Positions 27,850 to 37,237 of a DNA stretch of 64,000 bases are shown here, in pieces. A program made the position numbers and the translations under genes. Source of the DNA: Methylonatrum kenyense (GTDB lineage Bacteria > Pseudomonadota > Gammaproteobacteria > Nitrococcales > Aquisalimonadaceae); the NCBI RefSeq assembly GCF_023195885.1, contig NZ_JALPKO010000006.1:1-64000 (forward strand). Direction: 5' to 3'. The first letter of the stretch is position 1. The number at the start of each line of letters is the position of its first letter. The notes below the pieces were generated by a model. That model saw only the letters and a list, made by a program, of their open reading frames with translations. It was not told the DNA's origin and did no database searches.

Positions 27850-27891
27850 ATGGGGAAGCACTGATGTGCTCGCGAGTGCTTCCCCATGGAA
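27846..27891. repeat. 17-bp perfect inverted repeat beside the MITE-like element
   Basis: TTCCATGGGGAAGCACT (27846-27862) pairs perfectly with 27875-27891 over a 12-base loop. It overlaps the right terminal repeat by 4 bp. The stem is strong, but there is no T-run on either strand, so it is a poor intrinsic terminator. It may be an end duplication of the element. Confidence 0.55.
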
Positions 27892-28035
27892 CCCCCGCCT
27901 GCCGCTCAGGCCATAACAGTCTGTCAGGATCAGGTGGTTCGCGTTAGCGTGATCAGGGCGGTTGATGGGGAGACCAGACCTGCAAGCTGATCGTCGTCGA
28001 CCACGTTAACAAGATTCAAAGAAAAAACGATTGCC

Positions 28036-29430
28036 ATGGGGACAGGACGTGATTCGCTAGAAGCGCGCTTTCAGCGACAGCAGCGCGCATTGCTGCAGAT
28101 CAGTCGTCTCTGGTGTGAATTCGGTGACGGTGTTGGTGCCCGCGACGCCATGCGGGAGGTGGCACGGATCGCCGTGCAGAGCCTGCTGGTGCAGCGTGCC
28201 AGTATCTGGTTTCCGTGTCCGGAGGGTGGCTCGATGCTCGACTGCGCGGCGCAGTGGGACGCTGACGAGCGTCTGCGGCCGCTGCCGAGCGTAATACTTC
28301 TCGACGATTTTCCCGCCTACTCCAGAGCACTCGCCCGGCAGGGTGTTCTGGTTGACTTGCCAGCTGCAGGCTGGCCAGGCGCTGTCGGGCCCCGCCTGGT
28401 CGTGCCGATCTGTTGCGGCGCGCAGCGTGACGGTGTGCTTTGCTTGGAGACGGAGAACGCGGAGCGCCGTTTTCTGCCCGATGAGTTCAACACGGCCCGG
28501 CACCTTGCGAACATGCTCGGTGCCGTGCTGGAGGCGCAGAGGCGTCGCGACGCGGCCCGAAAGGTTGAGGAAGAGCTCCGCGACGAAATAGTGCGCTGGA
28601 ACAACCTGCTCGATCAATCATGGGACGGCATCGTCATCCTTGATGAGTCAGGTGCGGTCTATCAGGCCAACCGTCGCTACGCCGAAATGCTTGGTTACAC
28701 CCAGGACGAGATGCAGCGGTTGCACGTCTGGGACTGGGATGAGAATTACACGCGCGAAGAGCTCAAGGCGATGCTTGCCGCGGTGGATGAGGTCGGGGCC
28801 CATTTCGAGACCCGGCAGCGGCGCCGCGACGGCACAGTTATCGATATCGAACTCGGTAACAACGGGCTTTATTTCAAGGATCGTAAGCTGATCTTCTGCA
28901 TCTGTCGGGATATCACCGCGCGCAAGCGGACCGAGGCACGGATACATCGGCTGGCCACGACCGATGCCCTTACAAGGCTCGCCAACCGGAACGAATTTTC
29001 CCGCGTGCTTGATCTGGAGCTTCAGCGCAGCCGTCGCCATGGCAATGCACTGTCATTGATCATGTACGACCTGGATCATTTCAAGGCGATCAATGATCGT
29101 TTCGGTCATGCAGCGGGCGACCGTGTGCTGCGTACGGTCAGCGAGGTTGTGCGGTCGACGGTGCGGCAGACGGATCTGGTCGGCCGCTGGGGCGGCGAGG
29201 AGTTTCTTGTTTTGCTGCCGCAGACGCCGCTGGCGGATGCCGTGGCCCTTGCCGAAAAGCTCCGTCTGGCCGTCGCGGCGTTGCGGATCTCCGAGGTGGG
29301 CGATGTCACGGCAAGTTTCGGAGTGACGGCGTATAAGCATGCGGAACACCGTGATGACCTGTTTCGGCGTGTGGATGAGGCCATGTACCGGGCCAAGGAA
29401 AACGGACGTAACCGCGTTGAATCGGTGTAA
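28036..29430 (+). CDS. Diguanylate cyclase with GAF and PAS sensor domains
   Basis: The 464-aa soluble protein has a GAF domain (about residues 15-170), a PAS domain (about 190-300, with IVILDESGAVYQANRRYAEM) and a C-terminal GGDEF domain (about 305-460). The active-site loop is GGEEF (386-390) and the inhibitory site RQTD lies at 377-380, so it should make c-di-GMP with product feedback. There are no membrane helices, so it senses a cytoplasmic signal. An EAL-type protein is encoded 1.4 kb downstream on the other strand. Confidence 0.92.
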   Translation: MGTGRDSLEARFQRQQRALLQISRLWCEFGDGVGARDAMREVARIAVQSLLVQRASIWFPCPEGGSMLDCAAQWDADERLRPLPSVILLDDFPAYSRALARQGVLVDLPAAGWPGAVGPRLVVPICCGAQRDGVLCLETENAERRFLPDEFNTARHLANMLGAVLEAQRRRDAARKVEEELRDEIVRWNNLLDQSWDGIVILDESGAVYQANRRYAEMLGYTQDEMQRLHVWDWDENYTREELKAMLAAVDEVGAHFETRQRRRDGTVIDIELGNNGLYFKDRKLIFCICRDITARKRTEARIHRLATTDALTRLANRNEFSRVLDLELQRSRRHGNALSLIMYDLDHFKAINDRFGHAAGDRVLRTVSEVVRSTVRQTDLVGRWGGEEFLVLLPQTPLADAVALAEKLRLAVAALRISEVGDVTASFGVTAYKHAEHRDDLFRRVDEAMYRAKENGRNRVESV

Positions 29431-29478
29431 AAAGCACCCGGCGCAAGGCGGGAAATCAGTGGTCAACCCGGAGGTGGA

Positions 29479-29781
29479 ATGATCAAGCACATCGTGATGT
29501 GGCGCCTGAAGGACAATGCCGACGGGCGGGGAAAGCGGGAGAGCGCCGAGTTGATCAAGACGCGACTCGAATCCCTGCAGGGCGAGATCCCCGGACTGAC
29601 GGCAATCGAGGTTGGAATCGATTTCAGCGAGACGACGGACTCGGCGGATGTCGTGCTCTATTCCGAGTTCGAGAGCAGGGACGCGCTGGATGCCTACCAC
29701 GATCACCCGGCGCACGCTGCCGTCAAACCGCTTGTCGCGGCTGCGCGAACGGAGCGCCGCGTCGTCGATTACGAAAGCTGA
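29479..29781 (+). CDS. Dabb-domain (stress-responsive A/B barrel) protein
   Basis: The 100-aa protein has the Dabb signature, IKHIVMWRLKDNADG at the N-terminus and ALDAYHDHPAHAAVKPLV near the C-terminus, giving a dimeric alpha/beta barrel of unclear ligand. ATG 29479 follows CGGAGGTGGA. The 3' end overlaps the convergent CHAD gene by 13 bp. Confidence 0.88.
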   Translation: MIKHIVMWRLKDNADGRGKRESAELIKTRLESLQGEIPGLTAIEVGIDFSETTDSADVVLYSEFESRDALDAYHDHPAHAAVKPLVAAARTERRVVDYES

Positions 29782-30722
29782 TCAGTCGAATCAGGCGCAG
29801 TCTTCGGCTGGCGGAAAGGAGTTGTGCGCCAAACCTTCCAGTATCGCCGGATGCGTCGCGTGTAGGCTTTCCGCGTTTCGGCGTAGAGCAGGGCACCCGC
29901 GGTGGCGGCTTCGCCACGAAACGCAGCCTGTCTCCTGGCCAGGGCCTTGGTCAGGGCGCCCAGGATCTCGGGGTCCGGCACAAGGTCGCGTTCGGTGGCC
30001 AGGATTCCTCGCAGCACTGCCAGATCGTGGTCCTTGCCGAGGAGGTCGGACAACTGCTTCAGGGATTCGGCGCGGACTCGCAGTTCCCGCGGCCAGATTC
30101 GACGAAGCAACAGGGACTGATACCAGAGGTCCTTTACCCGCTTGCGCCATTCATGCACGGCCGCATCGGTATTGCTTTCCGTGGCTGTGCGCCTTGCTTC
30201 CCTGCCCTGTTCATAGGTCCTGGCTAGACCCGGTTTGATCAGCGCAAAGCCACCAGCTGGTCGGGGCCAATGCGGCACGCGCGAGTAGGCCATCGGCAAC
30301 TGCTCTAGCACGGCCGTTGCGCGGCTGGCGGCGCCACCGTCGCCGCTGGCGATAGCATCCCGCCGACGGCAAAGCCTGTCGGATAGTTTCCCAATTACCG
30401 CATTTCCAACCAGCGCTGGCTCCAGATCGGGGAGTACGGCCTCCCATATCTCGGTGAGAGCCTGCGCGTCACGGTCCCGGGAAAGCTCCCGGCCACGGTC
30501 CCGGTACCATCGATTCTCCACTCCGAACTGCTCACCGAGGACGCCACGACCAAGACGGAGTACCGCGCGGATTTCCTTGAATCGCTTGCGGGCTTCATGG
30601 ATCCCGGTGAGCTCCGTCGCCGAGACCCCGCCTAATGCCTCCGCAGCGCCGTCGAGCCGCTCCTTCACCAGTCGCCACAAACTCTGACCGAGCTTTTCAC
30701 CTTGTTTGATTTGATAGGCCAT
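29769..30722 (-). CDS. CHAD-domain protein
   Basis: The 317-aa protein is two CHAD helical repeats. The conserved basic helices IHEARKRFKEIRAVLRL (residues 41-57) and VHEWRKRVKDLWYQ carry the His and Arg/Lys used in this family to bind polyphosphate. No CYTH or polyphosphate kinase domain is attached. No membrane segment is seen. Confidence 0.85.
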   Translation of the reverse strand: MAYQIKQGEKLGQSLWRLVKERLDGAAEALGGVSATELTGIHEARKRFKEIRAVLRLGRGVLGEQFGVENRWYRDRGRELSRDRDAQALTEIWEAVLPDLEPALVGNAVIGKLSDRLCRRRDAIASGDGGAASRATAVLEQLPMAYSRVPHWPRPAGGFALIKPGLARTYEQGREARRTATESNTDAAVHEWRKRVKDLWYQSLLLRRIWPRELRVRAESLKQLSDLLGKDHDLAVLRGILATERDLVPDPEILGALTKALARRQAAFRGEAATAGALLYAETRKAYTRRIRRYWKVWRTTPFRQPKTAPDSTDQLS

Positions 30723-30815
30723 TTGATGACGCGCCGATCGATAACTTATTGCTCAGTATATTATTTGTCAGCCGATCGTCCTGCGAGAGGATGTGGCCCG
30801 GACCCCCTTTTCGTC

Positions 30816-32624
30816 CTAACGGGAATTTTGTGCATGGTGTGACTCGATCAGATTGAGAGCGCCGTCCGCATCCATCGGTTTTCCCAGGTAATATCCCTGG
30901 ATGAGATCGCAACCGAGTCCCTGTAACAATTGAAGCTGCTCTTCAGTTTCCACACCTTCGGCAACAGTGCGCAGACCAAGACCGGCGGCGATTCCGAATA
31001 TCCCGGATACCACGGATCGCGCCTCCTTGTCCTCCGGGATATCGTCGATCAAGTTTTTGTCCAATTTGAGCAAATCAACCGGTAGCCGACGCAAATAACT
31101 GAGAGATGAATAACCGGTACCAAAATCATCCAGCGCTAGCTTGATTCCGATTTCCGATAACCGTTGCATGCTGTCGATCGCATGATCGATGTCAGTGATA
31201 AGGCTCTCTTCAGTTAACTCAAGGGTTATCCTGTCGGCCACGACACGATGATCGGCCAGCGTTGATTTTACAAGATATATAAAATCCGATTGGTAAAATT
31301 CCCGCGCAGGTATGTTTATGCCGATTCGAAACGTCGCTGACCTGTAATTCGACTCCCAACGTCTGGCCTCTTTGCATGCTGTTTTTAGTACCCATTGTGT
31401 TACAAGTCTGGATAGGCGGTCTTTTTTCTCTGCGATTGGGATGAACTCCGCAGGACTTATTTGACCGAACTTTTCGTCATTCCAGCGCATCAGCGCCTCG
31501 AACCCGACAAGATCCCTGTTGCTGGAACGAAAGACAGGTTGATAGTTAAGGTAGGTTTTGTTCTTGATCACGGCTGATTCAAGTCGCTCCTCCAGCGCTA
31601 GCTGCCTCGCCGCATGCGCTTCGGATTCCGGAGTGAAGGCATAGATATGTTGGATTCCGTAGGGACTTTTCAGGGCGCGCCGTGCACATTCCATCAGTTC
31701 TTCCGCTGTACGGCTGTCCTCGGGGTAAACTGCAAGACCCGCATCGAGATCAGCACGCACAAGGTGACCCTCGATCTCTATGGGCTCCCGTAAGCTGTTG
31801 ACCAGTGGCAGAGCTGCGTCAAACGCGGAACGGATCGACATCAGTGGAATCACGGCACAAAAACGGCTCGGGCCGATCCGGGCTGCAAGAAGAGTCTGGT
31901 TGTCGGCTGCCGTTAACCGATTGGACAAGAAGGCAATGATTCTGTCGCGCATTGCCCGGCCGTGAAGGCGTGTAATGGCATCCAGATTGTCGACCCTAAG
32001 GTGAATGAGCGCGAACGGACGCTCTTCACTATCGAAAACCAGAATCAGGTCTTTCATGTTCTCGATAAACAGTTTTTCGTTGGGTAATCCGGTTTCGGCA
32101 TCTCTACGAGTGATATCAATGAGGGCTTCTCTGGCGCGAACTCGTTCGTGATCGAAATTCATTTCCCGTTCCACGAGTGAGCCCAGTGCGATGAGAAGTT
32201 CGCGTTCACTTTCTGTCAAGCGACGCTTCTCGGTGTCAAAAATACACAGTGTGCCAACCGGGTGCCCAGTAGGACCATGAAGGACGACACCAGCGTAAAA
32301 GCGGACAAAAGGCGGATGAACAACGGCGGGATGGTTCTTGAAAAACGAATCTGCGAAGGTGTCCGGGACTTCCAGATATCCGTTATTGAGTGCGTGGCTG
32401 CAAAGGGAATCCTCACGCTTGCCGGAAGCCGGAATGCCAACGTGGGATTTGCTCCACTGGCGGTTTCGGTCAACGAGGTTGATCCCTACATTGGAGGCGC
32501 GGAGTATTCTAGCAGTCAGCTGTGCCAGGTGATCGAACCGCTCCTCGGACTCCGTGTCAAGTATTTCCAGGGAAAAAAGATCTTTTAGGCGCTCTTCTTC
32601 ATCGATCTGTTGGAAACTGCTCAT
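30816..32624 (-). CDS. GAF-GGDEF-EAL protein, probable c-di-GMP phosphodiesterase
   Basis: The 602-aa protein has an N-terminal GAF (about residues 20-165, LCSHALNNGYLEVPDTFADS), a degenerate GGDEF domain and a C-terminal EAL domain. The GGDEF loop is replaced by GPSRF, so cyclase activity is unlikely. The EAL domain keeps GFEALMRWN, LELTEESL and DDFGTGYSSLSYLRRLP, so it should hydrolyse c-di-GMP. The N-terminal GAF and the GAF of the diguanylate cyclase gene 1.4 kb away suggest paired synthesis and breakdown. AT content is higher than in neighbouring genes. Confidence 0.9.
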   Translation of the reverse strand: MSSFQQIDEEERLKDLFSLEILDTESEERFDHLAQLTARILRASNVGINLVDRNRQWSKSHVGIPASGKREDSLCSHALNNGYLEVPDTFADSFFKNHPAVVHPPFVRFYAGVVLHGPTGHPVGTLCIFDTEKRRLTESERELLIALGSLVEREMNFDHERVRAREALIDITRRDAETGLPNEKLFIENMKDLILVFDSEERPFALIHLRVDNLDAITRLHGRAMRDRIIAFLSNRLTAADNQTLLAARIGPSRFCAVIPLMSIRSAFDAALPLVNSLREPIEIEGHLVRADLDAGLAVYPEDSRTAEELMECARRALKSPYGIQHIYAFTPESEAHAARQLALEERLESAVIKNKTYLNYQPVFRSSNRDLVGFEALMRWNDEKFGQISPAEFIPIAEKKDRLSRLVTQWVLKTACKEARRWESNYRSATFRIGINIPAREFYQSDFIYLVKSTLADHRVVADRITLELTEESLITDIDHAIDSMQRLSEIGIKLALDDFGTGYSSLSYLRRLPVDLLKLDKNLIDDIPEDKEARSVVSGIFGIAAGLGLRTVAEGVETEEQLQLLQGLGCDLIQGYYLGKPMDADGALNLIESHHAQNSR

Positions 32625-32864
32625 GCTACTGATTCTCCCATGCTTTCTGGTCTGGGAAAGGAAATCAGCAGCAAGCCGCTGCCAATTATTTTATCGTTTC
32701 CGGAAGGAATTTAGCACATGGGCATGGTGACCTGATCCAGGAGTTTTTCTGGTGGGGCAACGAGATAAGCAAAAGGCCTACCCGCTATCAGGAAAGCGTA
32801 TGTCGGGAATGTTGAGATAAGTAATAAACTAGTGCATATCGGAATGTCAATCGCCGTATGCCGG

Positions 32865-33275
32865 TTAGGGGCCCGTGTACTCGATCATATAGACGAACAC
32901 CAGGTAACCGACAAAAAGCATCAGTGCGGTCTGCAGGATGCCGATGCCGATATCCCGCAAATTCGGTGGAGGCGGGGAATTGACGCCGAACCGGCTGCGG
33001 TCAAGCTTGCCCGACTCGAACAGGCTGATGATCTCCCGGGCAAGGCTATGTACCCAGAATGGTGGCTTGCCGCCGAGCATGTGGTTGGCGAACAGCCTGT
33101 TCACCTGCTTGCGGTCTGGCATGCGGCCGAACCATTCCATGTGCGCGATTTCGAGGAAGTCGAATTCCGACACGTTCAGCATGCCGGCGGCCTCGATCAC
33201 GTCCCGGGTCAGCGGGTTCAGCTCCGGATCGTCACGGTGCATTGTAAACAGGGCCTTCAGGAAGACGCGGTACAT
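32865..33275 (-). CDS. C-terminally anchored protein of unknown function
   Basis: The 136-aa protein has a helical cytoplasmic part with an aromatic-rich middle (EIAHMEWFGRMPDRKQVNRL) and a single hydrophobic helix at about residues 108-132 as a tail anchor. No family was recognised. It stands alone. Confidence 0.6.
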   Translation of the reverse strand: MYRVFLKALFTMHRDDPELNPLTRDVIEAAGMLNVSEFDFLEIAHMEWFGRMPDRKQVNRLFANHMLGGKPPFWVHSLAREIISLFESGKLDRSRFGVNSPPPPNLRDIGIGILQTALMLFVGYLVFVYMIEYTGP

Positions 33276-33610
33276 GGCAAGTGACCGTTGCGTTGGAGCA
33301 GGTGCTATGGGTGCCGTGGGCAGGCACGTATCCCGTAAGTTTAGGCTATAGAGCGGTTAAACCGGGTCAACCGCATGCTTTCGACGGTTTCCCGTGTGCA
33401 AAGATGCCTGTTTCCGTGGCCCAGGCGGGGCACGGTTTCTGGGGGTGCAAGGACAAGAAATGTGTAGGGGCTGTACGGCGTGACCCGTTGGCCGAGCCGC
33501 GTTGCCGGGCCTTCGGTGACGGCGACGCTTGGTGTTGTGAGACCGTCGACATCGCCCACGCCTTTCCTAGCGTAGCGTTGCACCTTATCTGAGTTGTAAG
33601 GAGCCCCGGC
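33276..33610. other. 335-bp divergent intergenic region
   Basis: I see no convincing gene. The plus-strand frame of about 100 codons ending at 33592 lacks a ribosome site and family features. A Shine-Dalgarno AAGGAG at 33598-33603 serves the next gene. Promoters for both flanking genes are expected here but not identified. Confidence 0.4.
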
Positions 33611-34165
33611 ATGATGGAAACGGCCGTAGCCGCAGCCATATACGGAATCGCAATCCCACTCTGGCTTTACCTCTGGCACGCGGCCGAGGGTTTCTCGCAG
33701 ATGCGCAATGTGCGCTATCTGTGGTTGCCGTTCACTTTTGCCCTGCTCTACCTGGGCGGCAATCTGTTACTCGTCCTGTTCTTCCACGAAGTCGGATTGT
33801 CGCATTACGAGGAGAGCCGATTTGCCTTCATCGGCGAACGGGCGATGATTGCGGTCCAGGCAACCGCTTCGGTGCTGATTGTCGCGACCATCGTCTACGG
33901 ATTGACCATCCGCAAGGTGCCGCTGAACTTCATCCGTTTCATGGTGTTTTCCTTCGTTGCCCTGCTTGGCTTCATGGCGCCGATCCTGTGGGTTCCGGAA
34001 TCCATGCCGGGTGGGTTCGCGACGCTGCGGCATTTCCAGACCGTCGCCCTGATTTTCGGCCTGTTTTACTGCGTCTCAGGCATCGTGGTGCTGCTGAAAG
34101 ACCTGGTAGAGCACGGCGAGGCCCGGGTACACATCTCCTCGGCGGATCGCAGTTGGACCGAATAA
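33611..34165 (+). CDS. Integral membrane protein of unknown function
   Basis: The 184-aa protein has about five hydrophobic helices and a hydrophilic C-terminal tail. ATG 33611 has AAGGAG 7 bp upstream; a second in-frame ATG follows immediately. It precedes another membrane protein gene by 9 bp, so the two are probably one operon. No family recognised. Confidence 0.65.
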   Translation: MMETAVAAAIYGIAIPLWLYLWHAAEGFSQMRNVRYLWLPFTFALLYLGGNLLLVLFFHEVGLSHYEESRFAFIGERAMIAVQATASVLIVATIVYGLTIRKVPLNFIRFMVFSFVALLGFMAPILWVPESMPGGFATLRHFQTVALIFGLFYCVSGIVVLLKDLVEHGEARVHISSADRSWTE

Positions 34166-34174
34166 GGCAAGGCA

Positions 34175-34978
34175 ATGGATGGTATGACTCCAGCTGACCC
34201 CCCAAAGATCACTGCGCGCAAGCGGCGCAGCCTGCGCGCCCTGCTGCAGACCGAAATCCCGCTGGCAGTGTACTGCGTGATATTTTTCACCATGGTGATT
34301 CTCTGGATCATCCAGGAGGTCCATCCGGATATCACCCTGGGTCTGTTGACAGAGTTGATGGGTGCTGCATTCACGCTGTTTATCATCGATACCCTGTTGG
34401 TGCGTTCCAAGACGCGGCGGTGGCGGGTCGTGCAGGAACACGTGGATTATCTGATTGCACGCAACGTCAACCGCCTGCGCGACGGTATTGCCGTGCGGGC
34501 GTTCGGCTTCAACCCGTCAATCGCCCTGGATCGCCCGGACGCGAATCAGCACCAGGCCGTTCGCGAACAACGCGCCGATCTGTTGTCAGGCATTGCGGCT
34601 CTGCCGGCGGAGGCGATCATGGCGAGGCTTGCAGAATCGGCGCTTTTCGCCGACGACACATATGCTTATCTGAACGAGCGAGCCGACGATCTATGGGACG
34701 TGCTCAACATGAAGTATTCCGAGTACATGGCACCGGGTCTTGTGTCGGACCTGATGCGGCTGCACACGCATCTGAAAGACCTTTGCGGCCATTTGCGTCA
34801 GTACGGCAGGGCCGAGCGGTTTCCGGAAGCTGCTGGCTACTATCAGCGCATCGGCCGCCTGGGTGCGAGCGTCAGCGTTCGGGAGATCGTGATCCTGGTC
34901 AATGCGCTCAAGGAACAGGGCTATTCTGAGCCAGCGGCACTTGCCGACTCACCTGATGCCGAGCGGGGGTCTGGCTAA
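34175..34978 (+). CDS. Two-helix membrane protein with helical cytoplasmic domain
   Basis: The 267-aa protein has a basic N-terminus, two hydrophobic helices (about residues 27-50 and 57-76) and then a long helical cytoplasmic domain (80-250). It lies 9 bp after the previous gene and probably acts with it. No known domain was recognised. The tail is polar. Confidence 0.65.
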   Translation: MDGMTPADPPKITARKRRSLRALLQTEIPLAVYCVIFFTMVILWIIQEVHPDITLGLLTELMGAAFTLFIIDTLLVRSKTRRWRVVQEHVDYLIARNVNRLRDGIAVRAFGFNPSIALDRPDANQHQAVREQRADLLSGIAALPAEAIMARLAESALFADDTYAYLNERADDLWDVLNMKYSEYMAPGLVSDLMRLHTHLKDLCGHLRQYGRAERFPEAAGYYQRIGRLGASVSVREIVILVNALKEQGYSEPAALADSPDAERGSG

Positions 34979-35106
34979 TCGACCGGGTACTATTTGCTGC
35001 GTGGTTCCGTCGTTGCTACCTGCCCGGACCTGGAGTGATGCCCTTGCACCACGCCGGAGTGGCTCAGAAAACCACGCTGGCGCATGAGCATCTGATCAGC
35101 ACTTTC

Positions 35107-36033
35107 TCATGGCTCCAACCCCTCGAAAGTACCTTCGGCTTCCGCCTCGTCATCCGGACCGCTGGCAGTGAACTGCAGGGATCCGCGCATCGTGTCGCCC
35201 TGTTGTTCGAAGGTGATGCTGCCATTAACGTCTTCGATGCCGCCCTCGGCGGCACGCAGACTGAGCCTCAGGCCGTCGTCGCTGGAACGTGGCGTTAGTT
35301 CGTAAGTCCCCGGCTCGATGCCGTCGTCGGGCAGATCGATGGTTATCGCGCTCCGTATCGGACCGATTCTAAGCGTGTCGTAGGCGGTGCTGATCGAACC
35401 GCCGTCGAAATGGTGTTCATCGCCATTCAGCGTCAAGCGTGTGTCGGTCTCTGCCTGAGGCTGGAACGGGACATCGACCATGCGGCCATTGAGTGCGACG
35501 GAATTGCCATCGCCATCATGCAGCTCCACCTCGTAGGCCGCGGTGACGACATCGCCGAGTTCCGCGACGTCGACATGCCCCGATACGTCCTGGGCGAATG
35601 TCCATTCCTGGCCGTAGGAACGCAGCATTGCATAGGCGTCATCGCTGCCGGCATCACGGTTCGCCGTGAGTTGATGCCGGCCGGTTTCAGCACCGGCGGG
35701 CAACACGATCATCAGGTAGGACATGCGCTGATCGCCGTCGCGTTCCGTCTCGGTTCGAATCCGGATCAGGTAGGGTCCTTCCGCATTCGTGCCATCGCTG
35801 GCGGGCGCGAAGTCGTAGGGGCCACGATCTCCCTCATAGGCACCGGTTTGCGTGATGCTGCCGTCGACGCTGATTTCGTAGTCACCGCTGGAGAGCCCCT
35901 CGGTGATGGCATCCCGATCCACATCGGTGCCGGCTCCTGCGCCATCGCCATCGCTACAGGCGGTCAGCAGGCCGAGGCATGCGGTCCCCAAGCATGTCCG
36001 CACCAGCATGATTGTCGCACGATCCTTTTGCAT
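35107..36033 (-). CDS. Acidic lipoprotein of unknown function
   Basis: The 308-aa protein has a signal peptide ending in the lipobox LLTAC and a mature part rich in Asp, Glu and Gly, with a beta-rich pattern. The start MQKDR (36033) is chosen over one 18 bp upstream because AGGGGA lies at a normal distance. The gene diverges from the DUF4412-like gene across a shared region that holds a CRP/Vfr site. No domain was recognised. Confidence 0.65.
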   Translation of the reverse strand: MQKDRATIMLVRTCLGTACLGLLTACSDGDGAGAGTDVDRDAITEGLSSGDYEISVDGSITQTGAYEGDRGPYDFAPASDGTNAEGPYLIRIRTETERDGDQRMSYLMIVLPAGAETGRHQLTANRDAGSDDAYAMLRSYGQEWTFAQDVSGHVDVAELGDVVTAAYEVELHDGDGNSVALNGRMVDVPFQPQAETDTRLTLNGDEHHFDGGSISTAYDTLRIGPIRSAITIDLPDDGIEPGTYELTPRSSDDGLRLSLRAAEGGIEDVNGSITFEQQGDTMRGSLQFTASGPDDEAEAEGTFEGLEP

Positions 36034-36111
36034 TTCGAGTCCCCTTTTCAATCCGGTGTTAACCTTTATTAAACTGTATTAGATCTAGAAATATGACTTT
36101 CGACTAAAGGT

Positions 36112-36132
36112 TTACCGGTTTTTTGCCGGTAA
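36112..36132. other. Small AT-looped hairpin in the divergent promoter region
   Basis: A 7-bp perfect stem (TTACCGG with CCGGTAA) has a T-rich 7-base loop. It lies between the two divergent genes, in an AT-rich patch that is likely to contain the minus-strand promoter. It could be an operator. Confidence 0.35.
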
Positions 36133-36188
36133 TTTGCCATTTTTGCAAAACGGCCTTTCACTTGGTAGCCCGCATGGGGCAGGATGAC

Positions 36189-36204
36189 TGTGATCTGTTT
36201 CACA
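36189..36204. promoter_or_regulatory. CRP/Vfr-type binding site, perfect palindrome
   Basis: TGTGATCTGTTTCACA matches the consensus TGTGA-N6-TCACA at all ten fixed bases. It lies 101 bp before the ATG of the plus-strand gene and 155 bp from the start of the minus-strand lipoprotein gene. It could control either or both through cAMP or a CRP-family regulator. Confidence 0.65.
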
Positions 36205-36305
36205 GCATCCGACGGGTTGTTTTCTGCATCGTGGTCGGCACCATTGCAGACGTTTTTTTTGCGACGCCGAATAACACGCGATCACGACATTCACTGGGGG
36301 TAAAT

Positions 36306-37145
36306 ATGGGTAAGGGCAGGATTTTGATGCACGCAACCGTGCTGGGGGCGTTCGCTGGAGCCGGCGTTTTCGGTGCATCCGGCGCCATGGCCGCGGATTA
36401 CGTTGGGACCTACATGACGCCGGATGGCGAGATGACGCTTGAGTACCGGGATGACCAGAACCTGCGGATGCTGACACCGGAGGGCGATCATATGCTGATC
36501 AGCGGTGGCAGCACCTATGTCGTGTCCCAGCAGGATGGCGAATGGGTGGTCATGTCCATGGACGAGATGCTGTCCATGGCCGGGGAGAGCGCCCCGGTAG
36601 AAGAGGCCGAATACCGCATGAATGCGACCGGGCGGACGGAGTCCGTTGGTGGTTTCAGCGGCGAAGTCTATGAAGTGCAGCGCTGTGATGCCTGGAGCGG
36701 GGATTGCACCGCGGATGGTGAAGTGGTGGTCAGCGATGACCACCGGGTCGCCAACCTGTTCGCCGGCATGCAGGCCATGTCGCGCCAGATGAGCCAGCAT
36801 GATGGCGACGACGTTATCGATATGCCGGACGGCATGGAGGGTTACGGCCTGCTGCGTGCCGATGGAATCGAGCTGCAGAGCGCAGAGCAGACGAATCTTC
36901 CCGATCATACCTTTGCCCTGCCGCCAAACCACCGTGAGGTCGATCCGATGGCCGGCATGCAGGGCCAGGGCGACGCGCCGCCCCCCGGACGTGGTGAGGA
37001 ATCAGGTGACGACGGATCGCAGGGCAGCTGGTTCGGCGATTCCGCGCGCGACGTCGGGCGGCAAGCGGGTGAGGATGCCGAGGACGAGACCAGGCGCGGG
37101 ATCAGCGATACCGTGCGTGACGGGGTCCGTAGTCTGTTTGATTGA
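36306..37145 (+). CDS. Secreted DUF4412-like protein
   Basis: The 279-aa protein has a signal peptide (residues 1-30, ending GAMAA) and then a Met-rich, acidic, beta-strand-rich body. Sequence such as RMNATGRTESVGGFSGEVYEV resembles DUF4412-type periplasmic proteins. The last 70 residues are polar and disordered-looking. ATG 36306 follows a GGGGG ribosome site. A CRP/Vfr site lies upstream. Confidence 0.6.
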   Translation: MGKGRILMHATVLGAFAGAGVFGASGAMAADYVGTYMTPDGEMTLEYRDDQNLRMLTPEGDHMLISGGSTYVVSQQDGEWVVMSMDEMLSMAGESAPVEEAEYRMNATGRTESVGGFSGEVYEVQRCDAWSGDCTADGEVVVSDDHRVANLFAGMQAMSRQMSQHDGDDVIDMPDGMEGYGLLRADGIELQSAEQTNLPDHTFALPPNHREVDPMAGMQGQGDAPPPGRGEESGDDGSQGSWFGDSARDVGRQAGEDAEDETRRGISDTVRDGVRSLFD

Positions 37146-37237
37146 TCCGGTGGGGCGGGCCCCGGCGCCCGCCCCTGGTTGACGCGCGTCGGTTTGATTG
37201 CGCGCGCAAGGAAGCGATTTATCGAGGGACTCCGATC

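Noticed and set aside
33281-33592. Possible 103-aa gene upstream of the 33611 membrane protein gene
   Set aside because: The composition looks random, there is no ribosome site, and it lies in a divergent promoter region.
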